Assembly: GCA_019113675.1 (NCBI GenBank)
Contig: DXHA01000022.1
Location: 1 to 35,202 of the forward strand
From: Candidatus Yaniella excrementigallinarum
GTDB taxonomy: Bacteria > Actinomycetota > Actinomycetes > Actinomycetales > Micrococcaceae
Length of the DNA: 35,202 nt
Reading direction: 5' to 3'
Numbering within the stretch: position 1 is the first letter of the stretch; each line of letters opens with the position of its first letter. The position numbers and the translations under genes are program-made. Under the pieces are notes generated by a model, which worked only from the letters and a program-made list of their open reading frames with translations, was not told where the DNA came from and did no database searches. Of the stretch, positions 25,355 through 33,715 are shown piece after piece.

Positions 25355-26269
25355 GTGACAGACCAACAAGCCCAACTGGCCACCACCGTTGACACTGTAC
25401 GCCGAATGATTGCACAGCAGGTTGCAGCACTGCAGGCCGCCGGCAACCCAGCCCCCAAAGTCGGGCTGGTTCCTACTATGGGTGCCCTGCACGATGGTCA
25501 CGGTGCACTGTTTGAACAGGCCCGTGCGGAGAACGACGTCGTCGTCGCCTCGGTATTTGTAAACCCGCTGCAATTTGACCGACAAGAAGACTACGAGCAA
25601 TATCCGCGCACCCTAGAGGCCGATCTGAAGCTGGTTACCCATTACGGCGGCGATATTGTCTTTGCCCCTGATACCCAACACATGTATCCCGGCTACCCTG
25701 ATGCCCCGCACATTCGGGTGAGTGCCGGAAAAATGGGGCGGGTATTTGAAGGCGCCTCCAGACCCGGCCACTTCGACGGTGTGTGCACCGTGGTGGCAAA
25801 ACTTTGGAATATTTTATTGCCCCCACAACCGGCGGTATTTCGCAGTTACTTTGGCCAAAAGGATGCCCAACAGTTAGCGATCGTGACCCGCATGGCGCAA
25901 GATTTGAATATCGATGTCGAGATTCGCCCGGTGGATTTGGTTCGGGCACCATCCGGGCTGGCGCTATCGTCACGCAATGTTCGTTTGGATGACCACGGCA
26001 TGGAAAAAGCCCTGGGCCTATCGCAAGCCTTGCACTTTTTAGCCAAGCAGGCGGCCGAGCATCAGTGCCTCGATATCACGGCGGCCCGCGATATTATTCG
26101 AGCCCAGGAACACGTTGAATTAGACTATCTGGAAATTGTGGACCCGGCCACCCTGGCCCCGTTACCAGATGAGGTATTGGCCAGCCCGTTGGATCACGAA
26201 GCGCTGGCCCTTGTGGCAGCCTGGGTGCCCCCGGTCCGGTTGATCGACAATATGATGCTGGTCCCATAG
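25355..26269 (+). CDS. panC: Pantothenate synthetase
   Basis: This 304-residue enzyme condenses pantoate with beta-alanine using ATP. Motifs are VPTMGALHDGH with the adenylate-binding histidines, SVFVNPLQF, YFGQKDAQQLAIV with the KD pair, and LALSSRNVRL near the C-terminal part. The frame can be extended to a GTG at 25310, but that codon has no ribosome site and adds a Lys/Arg-rich leader foreign to the family. The GTG at 25355 has TAGACT 7 bases upstream. panD, often the next gene, is absent here; an M13 peptidase follows after 40 bases. Confidence 0.95.
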   Translation: MTDQQAQLATTVDTVRRMIAQQVAALQAAGNPAPKVGLVPTMGALHDGHGALFEQARAENDVVVASVFVNPLQFDRQEDYEQYPRTLEADLKLVTHYGGDIVFAPDTQHMYPGYPDAPHIRVSAGKMGRVFEGASRPGHFDGVCTVVAKLWNILLPPQPAVFRSYFGQKDAQQLAIVTRMAQDLNIDVEIRPVDLVRAPSGLALSSRNVRLDDHGMEKALGLSQALHFLAKQAAEHQCLDITAARDIIRAQEHVELDYLEIVDPATLAPLPDEVLASPLDHEALALVAAWVPPVRLIDNMMLVP

Positions 26270-26309
26270 GCTACCAATTGGAGACCGGCACGATTTCACT
26301 AGGAGACGC

Positions 26310-28328
26310 GTGACAACCACAGCACCACAACCCACTCAGGACCTATACCGCCACGTCAATGGTGCATGGATGGAAAACAACACCATCCCCGCCGACCGCG
26401 GCACCTACGGGGCGTTTATGGAATTGCACGATAAATCCGAAATCGCCGTCCACAATATTTTGCAAGATGCCGCAGCCAATTTGACCGAATCACAACGTAC
26501 CGGTCCGGTAACGGCTGAACATAGTGACGACGGCGCCAAAACCCGGATCGGTGCGCTGTACACCGCGATGATGGATGAAGATACCATCGAAGCCCAGGGT
26601 ATTGATCCATTATTGGCCACCCTGGAGCGCGTTTCTAAGATTGAGGATGCTGCAGCGTTCATGCAGCTGACCGGCCAACTGGAGCGCGAAGGTATCATCG
26701 GTGGTCCGATTGGTACCGGGGCAATGCACGACGCCGGTAACCCAGAACGGGTGCTGTTACACATGGTTCAAAGCGGGCTGGGCCTGCCCGATGAATCGTA
26801 TTACCGTGAAGACAAATTCGCCGACGTCGTTGAAGCCTACCGCAGCTATAATGCAAAGCTAGTGCTGCTCGCTGAACTTGCGACTACACAAGACCAAGCC
26901 AACCAGCTGGCCACCCAGGTTATCGATTTGGAAACACGAATCGCCGAAAAACACTGGGACATCGTTGCGGTGCGCGATGCGGTTAAACGCTACAACCTCT
27001 ACACTCGCCAAGACCTCTTAGAAGAATTTCCTTCCGGTATCCACTGGCTGACCGGAATGAACATGGCACCTGGCCAAGAACGTGCCAACAGGTCAGAAGA
27101 AATCGTAGTTTGGCAACCTGATTTTCTCACCGGCCTAGAACAGCTGTTGGCCTCCGAACCCATTGCAGCCTGGCGCACCTGGCTAAAGCTACACATCATT
27201 TCGGCACATGCACCATATTTATCTGACGCCTTTGTGCAGGCTAATTTTGAATTCAGCAAAATACTTTCCGGCACCGAACAGCTGCGCCCCCGGTGGAAAC
27301 GTGCTGTGAGTTTGGTCAACGGCAGCCTTGGCGAAGATGTTGGACGACTCTATGTGGCCCAGCATTACACTGAATCCCACCGCGTGGACATGGACCAACT
27401 GGTTGATGCTTTACAGCAGGCCTATCATTCCTCCATTGCACAACTGCCCTGGATGAGCGAAGAAACCCGGTTCCGCGCCCTAGAAAAGTTGGCAAAATTT
27501 AACCCGATGGTCGGTTACCCGGTCAAATGGCATGACTACTCGGACATCGCCGTCGATGCCACAGATCTCATCGGCACCCTGGACCGTATTGCTGCCCACG
27601 ATTTTGAGGACAACATGTCCAAAATCGAAAAGGGTCCGGATCCAGAAGAATGGCACATGAGCCCTCAAACGGTCAACGCCTACTATTCACCGCTAGAAAA
27701 TGCGATCGTATTTCCCGCCGCGATTCTGCAGCCCCCCTTCTTTTCTCCGGAAGCTACCCCGGCACAAAACTTTGGCGGCATCGGTGCGGTCATTGGCCAT
27801 GAAATTGGCCACGGCTTTGATGACCAGGGTTCACATTACGACGGCGACGGCGCGCTGAACAACTGGTGGACTGACACCGACCGGGCAGCCTTCACCGAGC
27901 GCACCGAGTCGTTGATTGAGCAATATAAAGTCCTGGCCCCTGCCGAAGCGCCCGACTACCACGTCAATGGAGAATTGACCCTGGGAGAAAACATCGGCGA
28001 TCTTGGCGGTTTAGGTATTAGCCATAAAGCGTTGTATCTCTATCTGGAACAAAACCCGGCGGCAGCTAGAGCCCAGGGCCTGGATCCAGCCGATCCGGAA
28101 GAGCGAAAAACCATTGACCGGCAATTCTTTGAATCCTGGGCCTCAGTATGGCGGCAGCTGATTCGTCCCGAAGCCGCCATCACTCGGGTCTCAACGGACC
28201 CGCATTCGCCCAATGAGTTTCGCGCCAACCAGGTAGCCAAAAACTTGGATGCCTTCCATGAAGCCTATGCGACTAAACCCGGTGACGACATGTGGTTAGA
28301 ACCAGCACAACGTGTCACCATCTGGTAG
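26310..28328 (+). CDS. M13-family zinc metallopeptidase (neprilysin type)
   Basis: This 672-residue peptidase belongs to family M13, related to neprilysin and PepO. Zinc ligands are His497 and His501 in HEIGH and Glu560 in ENIGD. NAYYSPLENAIVFPAAILQ upstream and the terminal DPHSPNEFRANQVAKNLDAF block are diagnostic. It has no signal peptide or membrane segment at the N-terminus, so it is probably cytoplasmic and degrades short peptides. The GTG at 26310 follows AGGAG with a spacing of 4. It occupies the place after panC where panD or lysS is commonly found in related genomes. Confidence in the family is very high. Confidence 0.95.
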   Translation: MTTTAPQPTQDLYRHVNGAWMENNTIPADRGTYGAFMELHDKSEIAVHNILQDAAANLTESQRTGPVTAEHSDDGAKTRIGALYTAMMDEDTIEAQGIDPLLATLERVSKIEDAAAFMQLTGQLEREGIIGGPIGTGAMHDAGNPERVLLHMVQSGLGLPDESYYREDKFADVVEAYRSYNAKLVLLAELATTQDQANQLATQVIDLETRIAEKHWDIVAVRDAVKRYNLYTRQDLLEEFPSGIHWLTGMNMAPGQERANRSEEIVVWQPDFLTGLEQLLASEPIAAWRTWLKLHIISAHAPYLSDAFVQANFEFSKILSGTEQLRPRWKRAVSLVNGSLGEDVGRLYVAQHYTESHRVDMDQLVDALQQAYHSSIAQLPWMSEETRFRALEKLAKFNPMVGYPVKWHDYSDIAVDATDLIGTLDRIAAHDFEDNMSKIEKGPDPEEWHMSPQTVNAYYSPLENAIVFPAAILQPPFFSPEATPAQNFGGIGAVIGHEIGHGFDDQGSHYDGDGALNNWWTDTDRAAFTERTESLIEQYKVLAPAEAPDYHVNGELTLGENIGDLGGLGISHKALYLYLEQNPAAARAQGLDPADPEERKTIDRQFFESWASVWRQLIRPEAAITRVSTDPHSPNEFRANQVAKNLDAFHEAYATKPGDDMWLEPAQRVTIW

Positions 28329-28413
28329 CTGGGCTTCGCCTCCTGCTAGCGTGTTGAGACACATGCGTGGCTAATGTTGCGTTCTTCGTTGTCTCGTAAA
28401 GGATGGCTCAACC

Positions 28414-28941
28414 ATGCGCCTGGAAGATGCACACGTATCGTCTTCGCCTTTTGATGACGTCATTTCAGGTGACCAAAACCGGCTACGGCGCGCGGGCAGC
28501 TCTATCGTTATAGTGGTGCTCGTTGCGTTCTTGCTGGTAGGCGCATTCGGATTAACCGAGCTGACGGGTACTGAAAGCGCTAAAGTTGGCGACACGAAAA
28601 TTGGGGTGCAATATCCCAAAACTATTCGTGCCGGCAACGAGGGGTACCTCAACCTGAAATTTAGTGGTGGCAAGGATCCGATAGAGCACCTGTCGGTCAC
28701 CGTCAACGAGCCATACGTGGTGCTTTTCGAAGACCTCATCGTTTACCCGACCCCCGATGCACAAACAACTGACGGGCAGGGCAGAGTGACGTTTGAATTC
28801 AGCCCAGATTCTGCAGATTCCACGGTGCAATTCGTCGGAGATATATCCGACCAGTGGCAACCTACTACCACCGCGCACCTGGAGGTTGAGGCCGACGGAG
28901 AGCAGCAACAACTAGAATTCACAACCTGGAGGGTCCCCTGA
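28414..28941 (+). CDS. Membrane-anchored protein of unknown function
   Basis: I do not recognise this 175-residue protein. Residues 1-26 are hydrophilic and cytoplasmic, 29-47 form one membrane helix, and the rest (about 125 residues) is rich in alternating hydrophobic and Thr/Val/Glu residues, suggesting an extracytoplasmic beta-sandwich. There are no cysteines and no catalytic motif. The ATG follows GGATGG at 7 bases. The stop lies 1 base before the DUF421 gene, so the two are almost certainly co-translated and may form a membrane complex. Confidence 0.72.
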   Translation: MRLEDAHVSSSPFDDVISGDQNRLRRAGSSIVIVVLVAFLLVGAFGLTELTGTESAKVGDTKIGVQYPKTIRAGNEGYLNLKFSGGKDPIEHLSVTVNEPYVVLFEDLIVYPTPDAQTTDGQGRVTFEFSPDSADSTVQFVGDISDQWQPTTTAHLEVEADGEQQQLEFTTWRVP

Positions 28942-28942
28942 C

Positions 28943-29398
28943 ATGGATATTATCCTTCGCGCCGCCATCATGTTTTTGCTGTTGTGGACCATGGTTCGTG
29001 CTTCTGGACGATCCACACTGGGTGAGCTGAGTTCGTTTGACCTGGTGGTGTTTATCGTGATGGGTAACCTCGTCCAGCAAGGCATCACACTGGATGATCG
29101 ATCACTGACCGGCGGTTTATTAGCCATCGGAACCATGATGGCGCTATCGGTTGGCTTGAGCTATGCAAAAGCGCGCTGGCCAAGATTTGGTAAAACCTTG
29201 CAGGGTCGCCCGGTCATTTTGATCCGAGATGGTGTTGTCGATCGTAAGACAATGCAACACGAGCGTATCGGTTTGGACACGTTGAGCATGATGGCAAGAC
29301 AGGCTGGCATTGAGGATTTCGACGTCATACGGTTGGCAATTTTGGAAGCCAATGGAAAAATCTCGTTTTTCACCACCGAAGCTCGGCCGCAGGCCTAA
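28943..29398 (+). CDS. DUF421 (YetF-type) membrane protein
   Basis: This 151-residue protein has three N-terminal membrane helices (about 2-19, 31-47 and 55-75) and a C-terminal soluble DUF421 domain. The block RASGRSTLGELSSFDLVVFIVMGN is close to the family consensus (GKRxxxxLxxFDxxVxxxLG), as is IRDGVVDRKTM. Bacillus YetF proteins are longer (about 230 residues), whereas short forms are common in actinobacteria. Function unknown. The start is one base after the upstream stop, with GGAGG 10 bases before the ATG. It converges with the response regulator, leaving 8 bases between them. Confidence 0.87.
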   Translation: MDIILRAAIMFLLLWTMVRASGRSTLGELSSFDLVVFIVMGNLVQQGITLDDRSLTGGLLAIGTMMALSVGLSYAKARWPRFGKTLQGRPVILIRDGVVDRKTMQHERIGLDTLSMMARQAGIEDFDVIRLAILEANGKISFFTTEARPQA

Positions 29399-29406
29399 AG
29401 CGGTAT

Positions 29407-30084
29407 TTAAAGTAGTCGACGAGTCAACGCCCAAGCGGTAAGCTCATGCCGGTTGGATAGTTGCAGTTTTCGCAACACGTTTGAGACGTGTGTTTCCACC
29501 GTTTTGACGGATAAATATAGTTCTTGGGCAACTTCCTTATAGGCATAGCCGCGGGCAATTTTGCGCATCACCTCTTGCTCACGGGCCGATAGTCGGTCAA
29601 GTTCACTATCTTCAACAGCGATTTCACCGCCACCAGCGCCGAACGCGTCAAGCACGAAGCCGGCCAATCGAGGTGAAAACACGGCGTCGCCGTCATGGAC
29701 GCGTTTTACCGCAGCAGTGACCTCATCGGCAGAGGTGGTTTTGGTCAGGTATCCTCGTGCACCGGCGCGAATAACTGTGACGACGTCGTCTGCCGCATCC
29801 GAAACGCTGACCGCCAACATCCGGATGCTTTCACATCCTGGCCGCCGAGTGATGGTTCGGGCCACTTCGGCACCTCCACCGCCGTCACCACCTGGTAGAT
29901 GCACATCAAGCAGCACAACATCGGGCTGGGTGTCTGCGATCAGGTTGATTGCCTCATCAACAGTTGCCGCCTCACCGTCGACACGTAACCCATCACCCAG
30001 TGAGCTGCGTAAGCCGGTGCGGAAAATTTCGTGATCATCAACAATTACCACGCTGATCGTTGATGGTGTGCTCGTTTGAGTCAT
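29407..30084 (-). CDS. NarL/LuxR-family response regulator
   Basis: This 225-residue transcription factor has an N-terminal receiver domain with the acidic pair in VVIVDDHEIF, phospho-acceptor Asp60 in VVLLDVHLPG and the conserved Lys in GYLTKTT. The C-terminal LuxR helix-turn-helix (about 160-222) contains LSAREQEVMRKIARGYAYKE and SVKTVETHVSNVLRKL. Its ATG overlaps the kinase stop by 4 bases, so the kinase at 30081 is its partner. The pair resembles EsrSR of Corynebacterium glutamicum and LiaRS, which respond to cell-envelope stress; this is inferred from the PspC domains of the neighbours. Confidence 0.92.
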   Translation of the reverse strand: MTQTSTPSTISVVIVDDHEIFRTGLRSSLGDGLRVDGEAATVDEAINLIADTQPDVVLLDVHLPGGDGGGGAEVARTITRRPGCESIRMLAVSVSDAADDVVTVIRAGARGYLTKTTSADEVTAAVKRVHDGDAVFSPRLAGFVLDAFGAGGGEIAVEDSELDRLSAREQEVMRKIARGYAYKEVAQELYLSVKTVETHVSNVLRKLQLSNRHELTAWALTRRLL

Positions 30085-31352
30085 GATACCTCGTCTTGGT
30101 CGATAGGGGTTTCGATATCCACACGCGGGTGTTCCAGTTGCACAGAAACGCCTCGACCTCCTGGTCCAGGACGTAACTGTGCGGTGCCACCGGCACGCTG
30201 CATTCTGCCTCGGATGGATTCCCGGATACCAAAACGCGGACCCTGAATATTATCTGGGTTAAAACCAGGACCGCGGTCATTAATTTCAATACTGATAAGT
30301 TTAGGAGTGGTTTCAAGGTAGACCGTCACCTCACCACCTGCGTGCTGGGCGGCATTTTGCATGGCTTCACGAGCCGCGGCAACAATCGGTTCGGGAGCTA
30401 CGATGCGCTCGCCGACAACAATCACCTCAAACCGTACCGGATGCTGAGATTCCAGTGCTGCAGCATGTTCGGTCAGTTCTGCTGCTGCCGTATCGCGTGC
30501 ATCCGGTGTTGCCCCGTCAGCACTGCGGAACAGCCATGCGCGCAGGTCGCGTTCTTGACGACGAGCCAGCCGAGCTACTTCGGTGCCCGGCTCGGATCGT
30601 TGTTGGATAAGCGCCAGTGTTTGCAGCACCGAATCGTGTAGGTGCGCGGCGATCTCGGTGCGTTCGGCTTCACGCGCACGTGCGGCACGTTCGGCCACAA
30701 GTTCACGGTTTATCTGTAATAGCCACGGTGCAATAGCCAGTGCCACCCCGGCAAGTACGGCAAGTGCCGCCCCAAAAACCGAAAAGACCGTTGGTTCCCT
30801 TGCGGTGATAAAGAACATAACGATGCCCACGGTCACCAGGGCCAATGCGCCCAGGATGCGGGGTAGTAAATGTCGTCCGGGGCGGTGGCGATCAACAATG
30901 AGCCACCAGGTCAGCCCGACCCCCACAAACACAGCGAGACCGGGCAGAATGACTTTAAGATCAAGCTGAACACCAAGCTGAACCAGTAGGAGTGACACCC
31001 CAGCTGCCAGTAGGCTGGCGCCGAAAAGTATTTCTGCAACCGGAAGGTTATTGCGCCGGGGCGATCGCTTCGAGGACTGCTCTGGTGGTGTGGTTGTTGG
31101 GGCGTTGTGTCCGGTGTTTGGTCGAGTCAACACCCGACGCAGCGGTAAGGTTGGTGACGACGCGCCTTCTTCTGGCATAGTGCAAAGCAGAAAGATGTAC
31201 AGCACGACTCCAGCCCCGCCGATAAACGAGGTCAATACCATCCCCAGGCGCACCCAAAGCACCGGCACCTCGAGATGTTCGGCCAGCCCAGCGCATACTC
31301 CTGCTACTGCACGATTGGTATGCGAACGCAGCAAAGGCGACCTTGAGCTCAT
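30081..31352 (-). CDS. Sensor histidine kinase with N-terminal PspC domain
   Basis: This 423-residue kinase has a PspC domain at residues 6-62 (RAVAGVCAGLAEHLEVP plus a membrane helix), a linker, further membrane helices at about 105-215, a HisKA_3 dimerisation domain with phospho-acceptor His239 (HLHDSVLQTLALIQ) and a C-terminal ATPase domain. The N box is around Asn333, the G1 box is DRGPGFNPDN, and GIRESIRGRM follows. It partners the NarL-type regulator downstream. The ATG at 31352 has TAGACT 6 bases upstream and no ribosome site. The divergent neighbour is another PspC protein, matching the EsrISR layout described in Corynebacterium. Confidence 0.92.
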   Translation of the reverse strand: MSSRSPLLRSHTNRAVAGVCAGLAEHLEVPVLWVRLGMVLTSFIGGAGVVLYIFLLCTMPEEGASSPTLPLRRVLTRPNTGHNAPTTTPPEQSSKRSPRRNNLPVAEILFGASLLAAGVSLLLVQLGVQLDLKVILPGLAVFVGVGLTWWLIVDRHRPGRHLLPRILGALALVTVGIVMFFITAREPTVFSVFGAALAVLAGVALAIAPWLLQINRELVAERAARAREAERTEIAAHLHDSVLQTLALIQQRSEPGTEVARLARRQERDLRAWLFRSADGATPDARDTAAAELTEHAAALESQHPVRFEVIVVGERIVAPEPIVAAAREAMQNAAQHAGGEVTVYLETTPKLISIEINDRGPGFNPDNIQGPRFGIRESIRGRMQRAGGTAQLRPGPGGRGVSVQLEHPRVDIETPIDQDEVS

Positions 31353-31358
31353 ACCGTC

Positions 31359-31364
31359 AGTCTA
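31359..31364 (-). promoter_or_regulatory. -10 element (TAGACT) for leaderless kinase mRNA
   Basis: TAGACT on the minus strand lies 6 bases before the kinase ATG at 31352. Confidence 0.5.
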
Positions 31365-31404
31365 GTGATGATTAGTTCGGTAGGTGAGACAGGATGAAAA
31401 CTTA

Positions 31405-31427
31405 GGGGTTTGTTCAGGGTAAACCCC
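31405..31427. promoter_or_regulatory. Candidate operator between the PspC genes
   Basis: GGGGTTT and AAACCCC form a perfect 7-bp inverted repeat with a 9-base centre, between the divergent kinase and PspC genes and 25 bases upstream of the latter's -10. A dimeric response-regulator site is likely; a terminator is unlikely, since neither flanking gene ends here. Confidence 0.45.
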
Positions 31428-31452
31428 GATGGTGCATGTGCTTGGGGTCGAG

Positions 31453-31458
31453 CACAAT
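31453..31458 (+). promoter_or_regulatory. -10-like element (CACAAT) for the PspC gene
   Basis: CACAAT lies 6 bases before the ATG at 31465. It differs from TANNNT only in its first base, and no ribosome site is seen. Confidence 0.4.
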
Positions 31459-31464
31459 GGCAGT

Positions 31465-32676
31465 ATGCATACATCACCAGACTTTGAAGGGCCCGAGGAC
31501 CAAGGGACTGAAAACCACCAGACGGATTCTTCAGGTCACTCCTCCAATGGTGGAAAGCAGAATTTTTTCACTTGGCTTCGCGGGCTGGATATTCAGCGTC
31601 AGACTGACGAACGGTGGATTACCGGTGTGGCCGGTGGCATCGCCAAAAGGGTGGGTGTTGACCCGTTAGTTATCCGGGGCGGTTTTGTTGTGCTGGGGTT
31701 GCTTGGTGGCGTCGGCGTCCTCATGTATCTATTGGCCTGGCTATTTTTGCCGAATCAGTCGAACCGCATTCATTTTGAGGATTTGGTGCGTGGTCGTGAG
31801 GCGCGACCCGAGGTGGTCATTGTGTGCGTCATCTTGGCGGTGTGGTTCATCGTCCAGGTTTTTGGTGGCATTTCGTTTGGCAACCTGGGTGTCAGAGTGT
31901 GGGATGTTTTTGGTATCCCTGACTGGTTGCATGCAACCTTTTCGGGGGTATTCTGGGTTGCTATCGGTTTGGTGGTCGTATATTTCGTTTACCGAGCTAA
32001 TATTTCGCACCGACAACAGCAGGAGTCTGGAGCAAGTTTCGTGACACAGCGGGCAAAATCTGGGCGTGCCCAGGCGCTCATCACCGTAGCATTGGCCCTC
32101 ATTATCGCGGGTGTAACCGCGTTAAGGGTAGAAACCGCTGGGGTCGACACTGCTTCGGCGGCCTCGGGTGCAAATGCTGCGCTTATTGCCGCTTTGGTTG
32201 CCGGGACCGCGGTGGTTGCCATCTCGATGATCATCGCCGGGATTCGGGGCAGTGCACTGTCCGGGATCGGATTCATTGGGTTTCTTTGCGTAGCAGCACT
32301 CATGGTGACCGTCGTACTTCCAGCCGGTACTACGTACCATACGGTCGGCAATCATTCGATTGCGGAAAGCACTCCTGCGGCTGTCTCGTTTGTTGGTAAC
32401 ACCGACGTGGATCTCACCGCTTATGATACCGACCTCGACCAGGAAGAACTCAGCGTAACCCAAGCCTTTGGGGAAGTCTTTCTGCACACCTCGGAAGCGA
32501 GGCCAACAGAAGTCACCATGGACGTTGCCGCCGGCAATATAAAGGCCCCCGATCTGGACTGGCGCGAACAATCTGGCCTGTTGAATCGGCGCAGCATACT
32601 GATCAATGAGGATGCTGATGGCCCCACTTTGCACGTTCATGTCCGACTTGCCGCCGGCAGTATCACAGTGGAATAA
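31465..32676 (+). CDS. PspC-domain protein with LiaF-like C-terminus
   Basis: This 403-residue protein has a hydrophilic N-terminus, a PspC domain at about 38-98 (ERWITGVAGGIAKRVGVDP then a membrane helix), four or five more membrane helices up to about 288, and a C-terminal region (about 300-403) of short beta strands ending in HVRLAAGSITVE, typical of LiaF/toastrack domains. It probably senses or restrains the divergent kinase, as EsrI does in Corynebacterium. An ATG at 31429 would add 12 residues, but the ATG at 31465 has a -10-like hexamer at leaderless spacing. A small membrane protein gene follows after 28 bases. Confidence 0.85.
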   Translation: MHTSPDFEGPEDQGTENHQTDSSGHSSNGGKQNFFTWLRGLDIQRQTDERWITGVAGGIAKRVGVDPLVIRGGFVVLGLLGGVGVLMYLLAWLFLPNQSNRIHFEDLVRGREARPEVVIVCVILAVWFIVQVFGGISFGNLGVRVWDVFGIPDWLHATFSGVFWVAIGLVVVYFVYRANISHRQQQESGASFVTQRAKSGRAQALITVALALIIAGVTALRVETAGVDTASAASGANAALIAALVAGTAVVAISMIIAGIRGSALSGIGFIGFLCVAALMVTVVLPAGTTYHTVGNHSIAESTPAAVSFVGNTDVDLTAYDTDLDQEELSVTQAFGEVFLHTSEARPTEVTMDVAAGNIKAPDLDWREQSGLLNRRSILINEDADGPTLHVHVRLAAGSITVE

Positions 32677-32704
32677 ATCAGCCTGGCAATTGGGAGAATT
32701 TAGT

Positions 32705-33037
32705 ATGAATAACAATATCAACAACACCGGCGACGACGAATGGCAGCAACAGCCTGAAGACTCATTACCCAACACGAATGCAACCAGTGATGCAACCGGT
32801 GATGCAACGCAGCGTGTAACTGATGCACCAAGACGTGTTCGGCCACGGACCGGGCCGATAGTCTGGGGCGCCCTGTTTTTCACCTTTTGTGTCTGGGTTG
32901 CTCAACGTAGCTTTTTCCCCGAAATTATCGCACCCGAAATGTGGCTAACTTTCACAGCGATCGGGCTAGGCATCCTTTTGTTAGCAGTAGGAATTATTGT
33001 TGGGCTGGGGGACCGGCGTCGTCAACCGCGGTCCTAA
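32705..33037 (+). CDS. Small membrane protein, co-transcribed with the PspC gene
   Basis: This 110-residue protein is not recognised. It has an Asn/Asp/Thr-rich N-terminal half including a SDATGDAT repeat, an Arg/Pro cluster (about 44-53), and two membrane helices (about 55-72 and 79-100) ending in a basic tail (GDRRRQPRS). The ATG at 32705 follows GGGAG at 8 bases; the longer frame overlaps the PspC gene. Its position suggests that it belongs to the envelope-stress module. Function unknown. Confidence 0.7.
   Translation: MNNNINNTGDDEWQQQPEDSLPNTNATSDATGDATQRVTDAPRRVRPRTGPIVWGALFFTFCVWVAQRSFFPEIIAPEMWLTFTAIGLGILLLAVGIIVGLGDRRRQPRS
32777..32812 (+). repeat. 12-bp tandem repeat, three units
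   Basis: Three imperfect units of GATGCAACCGGT-like sequence start at 32777, 32789 and 32801, each encoding Asp/Asn-Ala-Thr plus one residue. The repeat length keeps the reading frame. Confidence 0.6.
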
Positions 33038-33077
33038 ACGCATTGTCGCTTTGTCTATGGCATGCGAGGATGCAGGT

Positions 33078-33626
33078 ATGAGTTATGATCCGTATGCACC
33101 ATTACCGACCTTGCATGAAATTACCGTTACCAGCCAAGACTTTACCGATAACGGGCCACTGCCCACCCGTTCGGTGATGGAAAGTCTCGGTGTTGGCGGT
33201 CGAGATGAACTGCCACAGCTGTCCTGGTCGAATGTACCAGCAGGCACCCAGAGCTTTACCCTAACCTGCTTTGATCCGGATGCTCCCACCGCCAGCGGCT
33301 TTTGGCACCTGTCGGCGTTCAATATCGATGCCTCGGTTACCTCGTTGCCCGGTGCGGCTGTGCGCTGGGATGAGATTGATTGGCCTGCATTTGGGGTCAG
33401 TGGTGCCGGTGAAGGCCCAGTCTTTTTGCGCAATGACCGTAATGTGGCTGGCTACACGGGTGCTGCCCCACCCGAAGGACATATTGATCACCGGTATATG
33501 TTTGTCATCCACGCGGTGGACACCGTCTTAGAGCTGGGCCCGGATGCTACCCCGGCACAAGTGGGGTTCAACCTCTTCAAACATGGCATCGGCCGCGGGC
33601 GTATTACCGGCATCTTCGGGCGCTAA
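33078..33626 (+). CDS. YbhB/YbcL-family PEBP-like protein
   Basis: This 182-residue protein belongs to the phosphatidylethanolamine-binding protein family, bacterial YbhB/YbcL branch. The ligand-pocket motif FDPDAPTASGFWHLSAFNI and the GYTGAAPPEGHIDHRYMF block are diagnostic. No signal peptide is present, so it is cytoplasmic. Bacterial members have no firm function. The frame extends back to 32997, but the ATG at 33078 follows GAGGA by 7 bases and gives the usual start. It ends just before a strong hairpin terminator shared with gabT. Confidence 0.92.
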   Translation: MSYDPYAPLPTLHEITVTSQDFTDNGPLPTRSVMESLGVGGRDELPQLSWSNVPAGTQSFTLTCFDPDAPTASGFWHLSAFNIDASVTSLPGAAVRWDEIDWPAFGVSGAGEGPVFLRNDRNVAGYTGAAPPEGHIDHRYMFVIHAVDTVLELGPDATPAQVGFNLFKHGIGRGRITGIFGR

Positions 33627-33647
33627 CAACACTGCATATTAACCACG

Positions 33648-33676
33648 GTGGCCGCAACCAAAAAGGTTGCGGCCAC
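33648..33676. terminator. Bidirectional terminator between the PEBP gene and gabT
   Basis: GTGGCCGCAACC and GGTTGCGGCCAC form a perfect 12-bp stem with an AAAAA loop, between two convergent genes. The downstream T-richness is weak on both strands, but stem strength and position make termination very likely. Confidence 0.8.
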
Positions 33677-33715
33677 AATGGGTTTAGCTATCGAGATAGC
33701 AACGTTGAATCGCTG

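Noticed and set aside
29561-30034. A 157-codon plus-strand frame antisense to the response regulator
   Set aside because: It is Ser/Arg/Pro-rich shadow coding opposite a well-conserved receiver and HTH protein.
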